Below are positions 8,362 through 17,125 of a stretch of 64,000 nucleotides of DNA, one piece after another. The stretch lies in the NCBI RefSeq assembly GCF_017872555.1, contig NZ_JAEDOX010000011.1, forward strand, positions 1 to 64,000, read 5' to 3'. The DNA is from Ruegeria sp. HKCCSA071. GTDB lineage: Bacteria > Pseudomonadota > Alphaproteobacteria > Rhodobacterales > Rhodobacteraceae. Position 1 is the stretch's first letter, and every line of letters begins with the position of its first letter. The position numbers and the translations under genes were made by a program. Under the pieces are notes generated by a model. The model ran no database searches and was not told the DNA's origin. It was given only the letters and a program-made list of their open reading frames with translations.

Positions 8362-9450
8362 TTAGCCAAACCGGCCCCGCAAATAGTCTGCTGTCGCCGC
8401 CAGACCTTTTTCAAGCGAGTAGTCGGGCTGATAACCCAATCGCTCCTGTGCATGTACGATGCTGCACCTGCCCTTGGCAGCAAAAAGTTCCAGCAGGTGC
8501 CGGTCGGGATAGGCGGCACCATCGCCGGAGGACACGCGTCTTTTGATGGCACGCACCAGCGCTTCGAACCGTTCCCGCCCCAGCAGCGTACGGCCAAGCG
8601 CTCCGATCCGGGCCGCAACCGAGAGGGTCTCGGGACCCGCATCATGATCGGGTTCGGGGCCCAATCGGTCCGAGAGGGTTTGATACGGTTCCAGGCGGAG
8701 CTCGCCTTTGCCGATGATCCGCGAATAGCCGGATAAAAGGTCGGACCAAGCCACCGGTTCAGGCCCGGAGATGATAAAGCGTTCCTGCCCCAGATCCGCG
8801 AGAACTGCCGCTCTGAGAATGGCCTGTACCACATCGTCGACGAACACACCGTTACACAGGCCCAGGGGCTTCGGCAGGACTTGTGTTCCTGTGGCCAGGT
8901 TTTCCGTCAACTGATCCGTCCACAAGGCGCTGCCGGGCCCATAAATCAAGGTGGGTTGAAGGATGGCGGCCGGGATGGATCCAGCCAACAGCTGTTTCTC
9001 CATCTCGATCTTGGCCTGGCGGTACGGGCTGCCACCAGAGCGTTGCACCGGACTGGTTTCATCCAGATCCGCGTTGGGCCAGACATCATAAACCACGATG
9101 GAACTGGTATGGACGATCCTGCCGATGCCAGCATCCTGTGCCGCGCTGAACAGTGCGGCAAAATCTGACAGGTTCTTCTCGGAAGTGGCCCGCACGTCAT
9201 AGGCCAGATGCACCAGTATGTCGTGGCCGCGCAGGGCGTCTGCAATCGCCTTCCGATCACCAAGTGCTGCGGTGACGACAGTGGCGCCCTTTGCCTCTAG
9301 GTCCTTCGCGCCATGGCGGCTGCGCAACAGGGCTGTAACCCGCGCCCCGCTTTCCAGAAGGGCCGAAATCAGGCGCCCCCCGAGAAACCCTGTCGCGCCG
9401 GTGACAAAGACTGCCTGCCCCTGCAGTTTTTCTGATCCGGTGAAGTTCAC
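8362..9450 (-). CDS. NAD-dependent epimerase/dehydratase (extended SDR)
   Basis: About 362 aa with the nucleotide-binding motif VTGATGFLGGRL near residue 15 and a YRQAK catalytic Y-x3-K around residue 145. Ends with a less conserved substrate part (ERLGYQPDYSLEKGL), typical of sugar-nucleotide epimerases and reductases. I prefer the GTG at 9450, with AGAAGGA 8 nt upstream, over a TTG at 9459. It is the first gene of a minus-strand set leading to the GT4 and the UDP-sugar dehydrogenase, divergent from the Gfo/Idh/MocA gene. Substrate not assignable. Confidence 0.85.
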   Translation of the reverse strand: MNFTGSEKLQGQAVFVTGATGFLGGRLISALLESGARVTALLRSRHGAKDLEAKGATVVTAALGDRKAIADALRGHDILVHLAYDVRATSEKNLSDFAALFSAAQDAGIGRIVHTSSIVVYDVWPNADLDETSPVQRSGGSPYRQAKIEMEKQLLAGSIPAAILQPTLIYGPGSALWTDQLTENLATGTQVLPKPLGLCNGVFVDDVVQAILRAAVLADLGQERFIISGPEPVAWSDLLSGYSRIIGKGELRLEPYQTLSDRLGPEPDHDAGPETLSVAARIGALGRTLLGRERFEALVRAIKRRVSSGDGAAYPDRHLLELFAAKGRCSIVHAQERLGYQPDYSLEKGLAATADYLRGRFG

Positions 9451-9568
9451 TGTTGCCAATCCTTCTTCAATTCAAATCTAGGCATGAAATCGTTGCGCCT
9501 CAGAAGCCTAGCGCAGGGTGGTTGCGCATGCTACTCCGCTAACAGATGATCTGCTGTTATAGATGTCC

Positions 9569-9583
9569 GGGGTGTAACACCCC
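9569..9583 (+). repeat. GC-rich hairpin in the leader of the Gfo/Idh/MocA gene
   Basis: GGGGTG-TAA-CACCCC is a perfect 6-bp inverted repeat with a 3-nt loop, 22 bp before the ATG at 9606. It is not followed by a T run long enough for a confident terminator. It could be an operator or a leader structure. Confidence 0.4.
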
Positions 9584-9605
9584 AAGGTTTTGAGTGAGGA
9601 ATTTT

Positions 9606-10658
9606 ATGAGGATCGGTGTGATCGGCGCAGCCGGCAAGATCGGGCAGATGCGCGTGCAGACCATTATCGACAACCCTGACACCACGCTTGCCGCCGTTAT
9701 GGATATGGACATGGATCGCGCCGAAGCCGTGGCCAGTGGTGCGCCAGCCTTTACCGATGCAGACAGGTTTTTTGATGCCGACATGGACGCGGTCATTATT
9801 TCGACTCCGGCACATGTGCGCGAACCTTTGTGCCTGACCGCGTTCGAGCGGGGGTTGCACGTGCTGGCGGAAAAGCCACTGGCCACCACGGCCGAGGCCA
9901 GCCGCAGGATCGTCGCGGCGGCCCGGGAGGCGGGCAGGGCTCTGGGCGGCGGATTCAACATGCGCTATTACCCAGCCTTCTCTTACGTGAAAGATATCAT
10001 CGGATCGGGCCAGATCGGAGAGGTCGATCATATGCGCATCTATGGCGGGCATGAGGGGCTGACGAAATTCGTGCATGACTGGGAATACAAATCCGAGATA
10101 TCCGGGGGTGGCGCGCTGTGGGATGTGGGGATTCACATGACCGACATGGCCCGCCATATGCTGGGTGAAATCACCAGCGTTTATGGTGTCGCCACCGAAA
10201 AGGTCTGGAACGAGCCCGGGTCTGAGGACAACGCGATGGCGATCTTCAAAAACCCCGAGGGCATTCCGGCGATCTATCAGGCGACCTGGACAGACTGGAA
10301 AGGTTACAAAAGTCAGGTCGAGGTCTACGGCAGCAAAGGCATGGTGCGCGGGGCCTATGCGCCGATGGAAACATTGCTGATCACCATGGATCGTCCGAGT
10401 GGCAAGCCCAGCCGCCAGCATCGCCGCTATCCCGGCATCATGCTGCGGGAAAAACTGAAATCCTGGAAAACTACGGCCTTGCTGTCTTTTGCAGATGAAC
10501 TGCAGGAGTTCGTTGGCCTTTGTGCGGGTCGGACAGGTTTGCGCATTTCCGATGGTCACGCCGCCCTGCGGGCGATCGAGGTTGCCGATGCGGTGCGCGA
10601 AAGCAGTGCAACCGGCCAGCCTGTGACGCTCAAGGCGCTGGGGGACATGGCCGCATGA
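9606..10658 (+). CDS. Gfo/Idh/MocA-family oxidoreductase
   Basis: NAD(P)-dependent sugar or sugar-nucleotide oxidoreductase, 350 aa, cytosolic. N-terminal Rossmann motif IGVIGAAGKIG (residues 3-13), the family EKPLA motif around residue 97, and downstream GGGFNMRYYPAF and LWDVGIHMTDMAR. I choose the ATG at 9606 with TGAGGA six nt upstream rather than a GTG at 9594. It leads a plus-strand group with a GT2 and a GMC oxidoreductase, so it may make a keto- or modified sugar for that GT. Substrate unknown. Confidence 0.9.
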   Translation: MRIGVIGAAGKIGQMRVQTIIDNPDTTLAAVMDMDMDRAEAVASGAPAFTDADRFFDADMDAVIISTPAHVREPLCLTAFERGLHVLAEKPLATTAEASRRIVAAAREAGRALGGGFNMRYYPAFSYVKDIIGSGQIGEVDHMRIYGGHEGLTKFVHDWEYKSEISGGGALWDVGIHMTDMARHMLGEITSVYGVATEKVWNEPGSEDNAMAIFKNPEGIPAIYQATWTDWKGYKSQVEVYGSKGMVRGAYAPMETLLITMDRPSGKPSRQHRRYPGIMLREKLKSWKTTALLSFADELQEFVGLCAGRTGLRISDGHAALRAIEVADAVRESSATGQPVTLKALGDMAA

Positions 10659-10759
10659 CCACTGACCGGTTTCCAGACGACGCTTGGCATCCCGACCGGG
10701 CCTTGTCAGTATCTGCCGTGAAGGGGCAGGGTTTTTCCAGTTGCAGGAGCTTGCGGTGA
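10655..10759 (+). CDS. Possible 34-residue coupling ORF
   Basis: A short frame starts at an ATG overlapping the previous stop (ATGA, 10655-10658) and its stop overlaps the next start (GTGA, 10756-10759). The product is hydrophilic and not recognised. It may be a translational coupling leader, a decayed piece or chance. Confidence 0.2.
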   Translation: MTTDRFPDDAWHPDRALSVSAVKGQGFSSCRSLR

Positions 10760-11676
10760 CAGTTCATCCAACGCTTTCCATTGTCGTGACGATTGTCGAT
10801 GGCGGCTCTTACCTGCGTGACTTCCTGCTGTCGGTTGCCGCATTCGAAGACCCGCCGCCGCTGGACATCATCGTGCCATATGACGCGAGCGTCTCAGACG
10901 CCGCTGATTACGCGGCTGAGTTCCCGGATGTGAATTTTTTGGACCTCGGGATCATCACGCCCGCCCGCCCGATTACCTCCGAAGCGGGCCAGCATGAGTT
11001 GTTTGACCGCCGCCGTGCCGCTGGGCTGGCCGCTGCCACCGGCGATGTGATCGCGATCCTCGAAGATCGCGGGCATCCGCATCCTGACTGGGCCCGCACC
11101 GTCATGCGCCTGCATGCGGAAACCGGCAAGAATGTCATTGGCGGGGCCATCGACTGCAAGGAACCGGTTTCGCTGCTCAACTGGGCGTTCTATGTGACCG
11201 ATTTCGGTCGCTACGGCCTGCCGTTCGACAGCGGCCCGGCGGAATGGGTCTCGGACGTGAACGTGACCTACAACCGGAAAGCGCTCGAGGCGACCCGCCA
11301 TCTGTGGAAGGAACGGTTCCGCGAGCCGGTCGTGCACTGGTTCCTGATCGAGCAGGGCGAAGAGCTGTTGCTGTCCAATGAGCTAGTTGTCGACCATGTG
11401 CGCCCGCCGGCCACGCTGGGTCGGCTGTTGCCGGAACGGTTTCACTGGGGCCGCCTGTTCGGCCATATCCGGGCGATGCATATGAGCGGTCCGAAACGGC
11501 TGGTCTATATCCTGTCCAGCCCGCTGATCCCACCGGTGCTGTGGGTGCGTCACGGTCTGACACAGGCGGGCAAGGGGCGGCTCTTGCGATACCTAGCGGC
11601 GCTGCCCTATATCATCATCCTGACCATCGCCTGGACCTGTGGCGAGGTCTGGGGCTACATCACGCGCAGACCCTGA
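10756..11676 (+). CDS. Glycosyltransferase family 2-like, membrane-anchored
   Basis: About 306 aa. The N-terminal GT-A fold begins with PTLSIVVTIVDGGSYLRDF; the usual DxD is replaced by ILEDRGHPHPDW near residue 95, so the family match is looser than for the other GT2 genes. A C-terminal hydrophobic segment (ALPYIIILTIAWTCGEVWGY) should anchor it in the inner membrane. The longer frame begins at 10684, but the GTG at 10756 has AGGAG six nt upstream and puts the fold at the N-terminus as expected. Followed by the GMC gene 3 bp later, so co-transcribed. Confidence 0.75.
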   Translation: MTVHPTLSIVVTIVDGGSYLRDFLLSVAAFEDPPPLDIIVPYDASVSDAADYAAEFPDVNFLDLGIITPARPITSEAGQHELFDRRRAAGLAAATGDVIAILEDRGHPHPDWARTVMRLHAETGKNVIGGAIDCKEPVSLLNWAFYVTDFGRYGLPFDSGPAEWVSDVNVTYNRKALEATRHLWKERFREPVVHWFLIEQGEELLLSNELVVDHVRPPATLGRLLPERFHWGRLFGHIRAMHMSGPKRLVYILSSPLIPPVLWVRHGLTQAGKGRLLRYLAALPYIIILTIAWTCGEVWGYITRRP

Positions 11677-11679
11677 ACG

Positions 11680-13311
11680 ATGCAGGCACCCGGACCAGAA
11701 TACGATGTCATCGTCATTGGCTCCGGCGCAGCCGGTGGATGGGTTGCGAAGGAAACAAGCGAGCGCGGTTGCCGGACATTGATGCTGGAGGCCGGGCGCG
11801 CGCTGGATCCTCAGGGTGATTTTCCCGACAGCGACCGCACGGGCGGATCCCGTGTCAGCATCCTCAGCCGTGTCATGGCGATCCTGCGGGGGCAGCATGT
11901 GCAGGCGCGCTGCATGTCCTTCACACCTCTGACCGAACATCTGTTCGTCAATGACCGGCAGAACCCCTACACCACACCGTCCGGGGCCCAATTCAACTGG
12001 TTCCGCTCCCGTCAGGTGGGTGGGCGGCTGCATCTTTGGGGGCGTAACGCGCTACGCCTTTCGGATCAGGAATTCAAGGCGGCCGAGCAGGATGGTTTTG
12101 GCGACAGCTGGCCAATTTCCTATGCCGATCTCGATCCCTGGTACGGTCGGGTTGAGCAGTTTCTGGGTGTTGCGGGGGAGGCGGCGCAGATTGAAAATCT
12201 GCCTGACGGTATCTACGACGCCCCTCACCCGCTGACCAAAGCGGAACGCCGGATCATGGTCGAGCTTGCGCAGAAATGGCCGGATCGGCCAGCCACCACT
12301 TGCCGGATCATCCGACATGTGCCCGCGCGAACGCCTTTGCCTCTGATGGCGGCACAGGCAACCGGGAATTTCGAACTGCGCAGCGGGGCGGTGGTTTCAA
12401 AGATAGAAACCGATGCACAGACGGGCCTGGCAACTGGCGTCCGGTACATCGACGCAGCCAGAGGTCAGGAACACACCGTGACGGCGCGGGTGATTGCGGT
12501 TTGCGCCTCGACCATTGAATCTGTGCGGCTTCTACTGAATTCTCACGGGCCACGACATGAGCGGGGGCTGGGTAATTCATCGGGCAATCTGGGTCGCTAC
12601 CTGTCGGATCATCTGATGGTTTTCCGGGCGGGCACCCTGCCTGAAATCGAAGGTCTGGGGCCGGATCATGATCCGTATGATTTCGGTGCCCAGTCCGGCA
12701 TTTATATTCCCGGTTTCCGTAACCGTGGGGGCCAAGAGGATTGTGGGTTCCTGCGCAGCTACTCTTTGCTGGGGTCCGTTGGGCGGATCGAGCCCGGCTG
12801 GTTTTTCATGGCAATCGGAGAGGTTCTGCCGCGTGTTGAAAACCGGGTGGAGCTTGACCCAACCAAACGCGATACTTGGGGCATCCCCGCGCCAAAGGTC
12901 ACGCTGCGCCATTCCGATAATGAACGTGCAATGGTGCAGGACATGAAAGACACGCTGAAGGACGTGTCACAGACCTTTGGTCTGCCCGATGACCTGCTGG
13001 GGCGTGAAAGCCTGATATCGAAACTGGCCTATAAAATGGCCGGGCCGCTGGTCTATACCCCCGACGGAGCCTTGCAGCCGGGGTCGTCGATCCACGAAAC
13101 CGGAGGGGCATGTATGGGTGATGACCCAGCTCGACATGTGCTGAACAAAGATCTCGAAGTCTATGACTGCCCCAATGTCCATGTCACGGATTCGGCGTCT
13201 TTTCCGACCAATCCTTTCCAGAATCCGGGTCTGACCATCATGGCCTTGTCCGCCCGTGCAGGCGCGCGGATCGCCGAAAAAATAGCAACAGAACGGGAGC
13301 GCGGTATTTGA
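11680..13311 (+). CDS. GMC-family FAD-dependent oxidoreductase
   Basis: 543 aa, near normal GMC length. N-terminal FAD motif VIGSGAAGGWVAKE (residues ~12-25), LEAGR, the second signature GGRLHLWGRNALRL near 110, and the C-terminal active-site region HETGGACMGDDP followed by SASFPTNPFQNPGLTIMALSARAG. This arrangement is closest to sugar/gluconate-dehydrogenase-type GMC proteins, suggesting oxidation of a sugar or polyol hydroxyl. No signal peptide is seen, so it should act in the cytosol unless it travels with a partner. Third gene of a plus-strand group after Gfo/Idh/MocA and GT2. Confidence 0.88.
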   Translation: MQAPGPEYDVIVIGSGAAGGWVAKETSERGCRTLMLEAGRALDPQGDFPDSDRTGGSRVSILSRVMAILRGQHVQARCMSFTPLTEHLFVNDRQNPYTTPSGAQFNWFRSRQVGGRLHLWGRNALRLSDQEFKAAEQDGFGDSWPISYADLDPWYGRVEQFLGVAGEAAQIENLPDGIYDAPHPLTKAERRIMVELAQKWPDRPATTCRIIRHVPARTPLPLMAAQATGNFELRSGAVVSKIETDAQTGLATGVRYIDAARGQEHTVTARVIAVCASTIESVRLLLNSHGPRHERGLGNSSGNLGRYLSDHLMVFRAGTLPEIEGLGPDHDPYDFGAQSGIYIPGFRNRGGQEDCGFLRSYSLLGSVGRIEPGWFFMAIGEVLPRVENRVELDPTKRDTWGIPAPKVTLRHSDNERAMVQDMKDTLKDVSQTFGLPDDLLGRESLISKLAYKMAGPLVYTPDGALQPGSSIHETGGACMGDDPARHVLNKDLEVYDCPNVHVTDSASFPTNPFQNPGLTIMALSARAGARIAEKIATERERGI

Positions 13312-13325
13312 CGGAGGAACAGGCG

Positions 13326-14471
13326 TCAGCCGCGTAACCGTCCCACCAGATCGTAATAGGTTTTTTCAAACTGATGATGCACCCAATCCGGGTCGAACCG
13401 ATCTTCCCTGCTGCGTTTCAAGGCGTTTTTCGCAAGGGTTTTCCGGTGCCCTTCGTCTGACAGGACATCTGCAACAGCCATGCAGATCGCAGCGACATCA
13501 CCGATAGGCACCACTGCACCGACGCTGTTGTCGATCAGTTCGACCACGCCGGAACAGGCAGTGGCCACGGCGGGTGTTCCGGCCTGAAAGGCCTCGGCGA
13601 TGGTGAAAGGCAACGCCTCCCACCGAGAGGTCAGCAGGAATAGATCAGCCGCCCGAAGATGACGGATCGGCTTGTCTGTTCGGCCGATGAATTGTAGGTG
13701 CTTGCCAACACCTTTTTCCTGCGCCAGAGCATGCAGTTTTACCTCATCCGGCCCGTCGCCGGCGACGACAAAGCGATAGCCGGGGTGGGTCTGTTTCATC
13801 CGGGCGACACAATCGATCAGGATATCGATCCCCTTCTGCGGTTGCAGACGGGCCAGCGTTAGGATCACCCGCTCGCCATCCCCAAGCAGCTTGGCTCGCA
13901 ATTCGGCGATATCCTCCGCGCTGTCCTCGGGCGGAGGCGAGACGCCCAAGCCGATCACCTTTAACTTTTCCTTTGGCACGTTGCCGATGGTCGCCAGATC
14001 CTCAGCCGAGCGATGACTGGGTGTGATTACCAGATCGCATTTAGCGGCAATCTGGCCAAAGGCGGCAATCCGCTCGGGTTCCGATCCGTGATAGGTGACG
14101 GCAACCGGAATCCGCCGCCCGGTGCGAGCCAGATTGGCAACCAGCGCAGGGGCGGATTCATGGCAATGGATCAGATCGACCGGATTGTCCGACAGCCAGC
14201 GCCGCAACCGCCAGGCCGCGACTGCTGTATGGCGCAGCCGGTTGGCGATGCTGCCGCCTTCGCCCGCGACATAGCGGGTGGGCAGGTCCAGAAATCCGGC
14301 GCCCCGATCCGGACCCGCCCAGATATCGGCGGTGCCCGCCAGCGTGATGCGATGGTTCCTTGCTTCCAGCCAGTCGCTCAGCCCGAGGATATGCCGGGTG
14401 ATGCCGCCCATGCCAAACTGGGAACCCATTTCGACAACATGGAGGGGATTTGAAGAAGGGGCGGTCTGCAT
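13326..14471 (-). CDS. Glycosyltransferase family 4
   Basis: 381 aa from the ATG at 14471, where the fold begins (HVVEMGSQFGMGGITRHILG); the frame is open to 14570 but the extra 33 residues look unlike a GT4 and neither start has a clear ribosome-binding site. Donor-domain motifs are LARLQPQKGIDILIDC, GDGPDE, and the E-x7-E region SRWEALPFTIAEAFQAGTPAVATACSGVVELI. Stands alone on the minus strand between the GMC gene and the next GT4, which is divergent. Sugar and acceptor unknown. Confidence 0.9.
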   Translation of the reverse strand: MQTAPSSNPLHVVEMGSQFGMGGITRHILGLSDWLEARNHRITLAGTADIWAGPDRGAGFLDLPTRYVAGEGGSIANRLRHTAVAAWRLRRWLSDNPVDLIHCHESAPALVANLARTGRRIPVAVTYHGSEPERIAAFGQIAAKCDLVITPSHRSAEDLATIGNVPKEKLKVIGLGVSPPPEDSAEDIAELRAKLLGDGERVILTLARLQPQKGIDILIDCVARMKQTHPGYRFVVAGDGPDEVKLHALAQEKGVGKHLQFIGRTDKPIRHLRAADLFLLTSRWEALPFTIAEAFQAGTPAVATACSGVVELIDNSVGAVVPIGDVAAICMAVADVLSDEGHRKTLAKNALKRSREDRFDPDWVHHQFEKTYYDLVGRLRG

Positions 14472-14691
14472 TTTTGTGTAGGTCTGAGCCAAATTTCTCA
14501 ACAATCGGACAATCATAACACGCGCATGGTATTTGCCCATGTCATGAAGGCGGATCACGGCAGCTTGCAATCATCTGAAGCAAGCCCGCAACACCGGGCG
14601 CGAACCGGGCAACTGCGTGGCTTGTGTCTTTCGATTGTGACGAGGATCGTGTTTGATACCGGAAAGTTATTGGTAATCTGGTACAATTCGC

Positions 14692-16014
14692 ATGCAGTCG
14701 TTACGCATTCTGATGTTCACCACATTTTACCCGCCATATTCCTTCGGCGGCGATGCTATTGGTATTCAGCGCATGGCTCGGGCGCTGGTGGCGCGGGGAC
14801 ATGACGTGACGGTGGTGCATGACGAGGACAGCTATCTGATCCTGGGCGGAAAACCACAGCCCGAAGGGACCCCTGACGGGGTCCGGCGGATCGGGTTGCG
14901 CAGTCGCAATGGCATGATGTCGAACCTGCTGACCCAGCAGCTTGGCCGCCCGGTTGTCCACGCTGCCCGCATCCGCGCGATATTGGCCGAGCGGAAGCCG
15001 GATATCATCTGGCACAACAATACTTCGCTGATCGGCGGTCCCGGCCTGTTGCCGATGGGCGAGGGGTTGAAGATCTATGAGGCGCATGAGCACTGGCTGG
15101 TCTGCCCCACGCATGTGCTGTGGCGGCACGGGCGCGAGCTGTGCGATGACCGCCAGTGCCTGCGTTGCGTGCTGAACTACAAACGCCCGCCTCAGCTGTG
15201 GCGCTATACCGGTGCGCTGGACCGGGCATTGGATCACATGGACCTGATCATCGCCAAAAGCGAATTCAGCCGGGCCAAACATCGCGAGTTCGGCCTGCGG
15301 CAGGAGATGCAGGTGCTGCCCTATTTCCTGCCCGATCTGGGCCAGGACGCTTTGCCGGAACCCGCCGCGCATGACCGTCCCTATTTCCTGTTTGTCGGAC
15401 GGCTGGAAAAAATCAAAGGGTTGCAGGATGTGTTCCCGGCCTTTGATCGTTACCCGGATGCCGATCTGCTGATCCTCGGTGATGGCGATTACGCGGATGA
15501 GCTGAAGGCACAAGCCGCAGGCAATGACCGGATCAAATTCCTGGGCCGCAAGACACCTGACGAGTTGAACGCCTATTATCGCGGTGCACTTGGATTGATT
15601 GTGCCGTCGGTCTGTTACGAGACATTCGGCATCATCCTGATCGAAAGCTTCCGGCTGGGCACGCCGGTGATTGCCCGGCGACTGGGTCCGTTCCCCGAGA
15701 TCGTGGAGCGGGCAGGGGGCGGGGAACTGTTCGAGACCGAGGGTGACCTGATCGCGGCTATGCGCGATCTGCAACACCAACCCGACCGACGCGCACGGCA
15801 GGGGACCGCTGCGCGCAAGGCGTTTCTGGATATCTGGCACGAAACCCGGGTGCTTGAGGCGTATGGAGCGGCATTGGCCCGTGCGGCACACGGCAAAGGC
15901 AATCGCGCGTTGGGCGCGGCGTTGGAGGCCGGGGCGTTTGAGTTTGGAGCGATGAATCAAATGCCCACCGGGCTTGCGTGCACGCAGGAAGGATTTTCAA
16001 ATGGCGTACGGTAG
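14692..16014 (+). CDS. Glycosyltransferase family 4
   Basis: 440 aa GT-B enzyme. N-terminus RILMFTTFYPPYSFGGDAIG is a typical GT4 acceptor-domain opening; the donor domain shows FVGRLEKIKGLQDVF, LGDGDYADELK and the E-x7-E region CYETFGIILIESFRLGTPV. A Cys-rich stretch (CPTHVLWRHGRELCDDRQCLRC, ~residues 140-163) is common in one GT4 subgroup and may bind metal. Its 3' end overlaps the SUMF1-domain gene by 14 bp, so the two are translated together. Confidence 0.9.
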   Translation: MQSLRILMFTTFYPPYSFGGDAIGIQRMARALVARGHDVTVVHDEDSYLILGGKPQPEGTPDGVRRIGLRSRNGMMSNLLTQQLGRPVVHAARIRAILAERKPDIIWHNNTSLIGGPGLLPMGEGLKIYEAHEHWLVCPTHVLWRHGRELCDDRQCLRCVLNYKRPPQLWRYTGALDRALDHMDLIIAKSEFSRAKHREFGLRQEMQVLPYFLPDLGQDALPEPAAHDRPYFLFVGRLEKIKGLQDVFPAFDRYPDADLLILGDGDYADELKAQAAGNDRIKFLGRKTPDELNAYYRGALGLIVPSVCYETFGIILIESFRLGTPVIARRLGPFPEIVERAGGGELFETEGDLIAAMRDLQHQPDRRARQGTAARKAFLDIWHETRVLEAYGAALARAAHGKGNRALGAALEAGAFEFGAMNQMPTGLACTQEGFSNGVR

Positions 16015-17110
16015 AACTTCGGGCAGATCAGAGAGGGGTTCATTTGCAGGAGGAATGCTCCGATGGGTGCTGCGACTGTTCTGGGCCATCCTGTCTGGTG
16101 TGCTGGTGATCTTCGCGCTGCTGGCTGGCTTTCTGCTGCTGCTTGTGATTGCGAACACGGCGCTGCGAGATCTTGAGGTCACAATGCGGGCAACCACAGA
16201 ACAGGAGCAACTGCCTGAACCCAATCTGTCAGGCTTGCAACGGGCGGCGCTTTTCGCAACGGCGCAGTTTCTTCCGTTGCATCAACCAGGATTTCAGATG
16301 GTCACGCCTGGCCGGATTTTCCGGGATTGCGTGGACTGCCCGGAAATGGCTGAGGTTCCCAAAGGGTATTTCCTGTTAGGTTCTCCGATTTTCGAAGAGG
16401 GGAGATATGCGCACCTGTTTAGTCACACACCTCTTCGGGCACAGCTGAAATTGGCAAATCGGGAAGGTCCGCGGCGTTTGGTACGCATTCCGCGCGCATT
16501 GGCATTTTCCCGTTACGAGATCACGTATGGGCAATGGCGCCAGGCGCAGGAAGATCCGGAATGGGCGGCGATAACCGGGCAAGATCCGTATTTGCCCGAT
16601 TTGGACGCAGGCTATCGTGACGACCAGCCCATGACCCTGATCGATTGGAGCGACGCGAACGCCTATGCGGATTATCTGAGCGCCAAGACCGGGCAAACCT
16701 ACCGCCTGCCAACAGACGCGGAATGGGAATATGCAGCCCGGGCTGGAACTGTGACGCGGTTCCCATGGGGGAACGACATCGGAAAAAACAACGCTAACTG
16801 TATCAATTGCTCGTCTCTTTGGCCGGATCGTAAGCCGGGGCCTGTTGGTCTGCACCCACCCAACGACTTCGGTCTTTATGATATGCATGGCAATGGCTTT
16901 GAATGGGTCGAGGATTGTTATGAAGCCTATCATGATCCTGTAACGATCGATGGCTCTGCGTTTGTGCGGGAAGCTTGTGAGTTTCGAACCGTCCGAGGGG
17001 GTGGTCCGTCGTCACCGGCCTGGCAGAACCGGTCTGGATTTCGGGTTGGTCCGCACTATTACAATCGTGGTCATGGCCATGCCATTCGCCTTGTTCGAGA
17101 GTTGAACTAG
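16001..17110 (+). CDS. Membrane-anchored SUMF1 (formylglycine-generating-enzyme-like) domain protein
   Basis: 369 aa. Basic N-terminus, one transmembrane helix at residues ~25-50, then a periplasmic SUMF1/FGE-sulfatase domain: PKGYFLLGS, RYEITYGQWRQ, YRLPTDAEWEYAARAG, FPWGN, FGLYDMHGNGFEWVEDC and RTVRGGGPSSPAWQNRSGFR. True formylglycine-generating enzymes carry two active-site cysteines in the segment between the RGG and GFR motifs; here none is present, so it is probably not a sulfatase activator. Noncatalytic SUMF1 domains act in binding or other chemistry. I start at the ATG at 16001 with AGGAAGGA upstream. Coupled to the preceding GT4. Confidence 0.82.
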   Translation: MAYGRTSGRSERGSFAGGMLRWVLRLFWAILSGVLVIFALLAGFLLLLVIANTALRDLEVTMRATTEQEQLPEPNLSGLQRAALFATAQFLPLHQPGFQMVTPGRIFRDCVDCPEMAEVPKGYFLLGSPIFEEGRYAHLFSHTPLRAQLKLANREGPRRLVRIPRALAFSRYEITYGQWRQAQEDPEWAAITGQDPYLPDLDAGYRDDQPMTLIDWSDANAYADYLSAKTGQTYRLPTDAEWEYAARAGTVTRFPWGNDIGKNNANCINCSSLWPDRKPGPVGLHPPNDFGLYDMHGNGFEWVEDCYEAYHDPVTIDGSAFVREACEFRTVRGGGPSSPAWQNRSGFRVGPHYYNRGHGHAIRLVRELN

Positions 17111-17125
17111 ACGAATGGTATGGTG

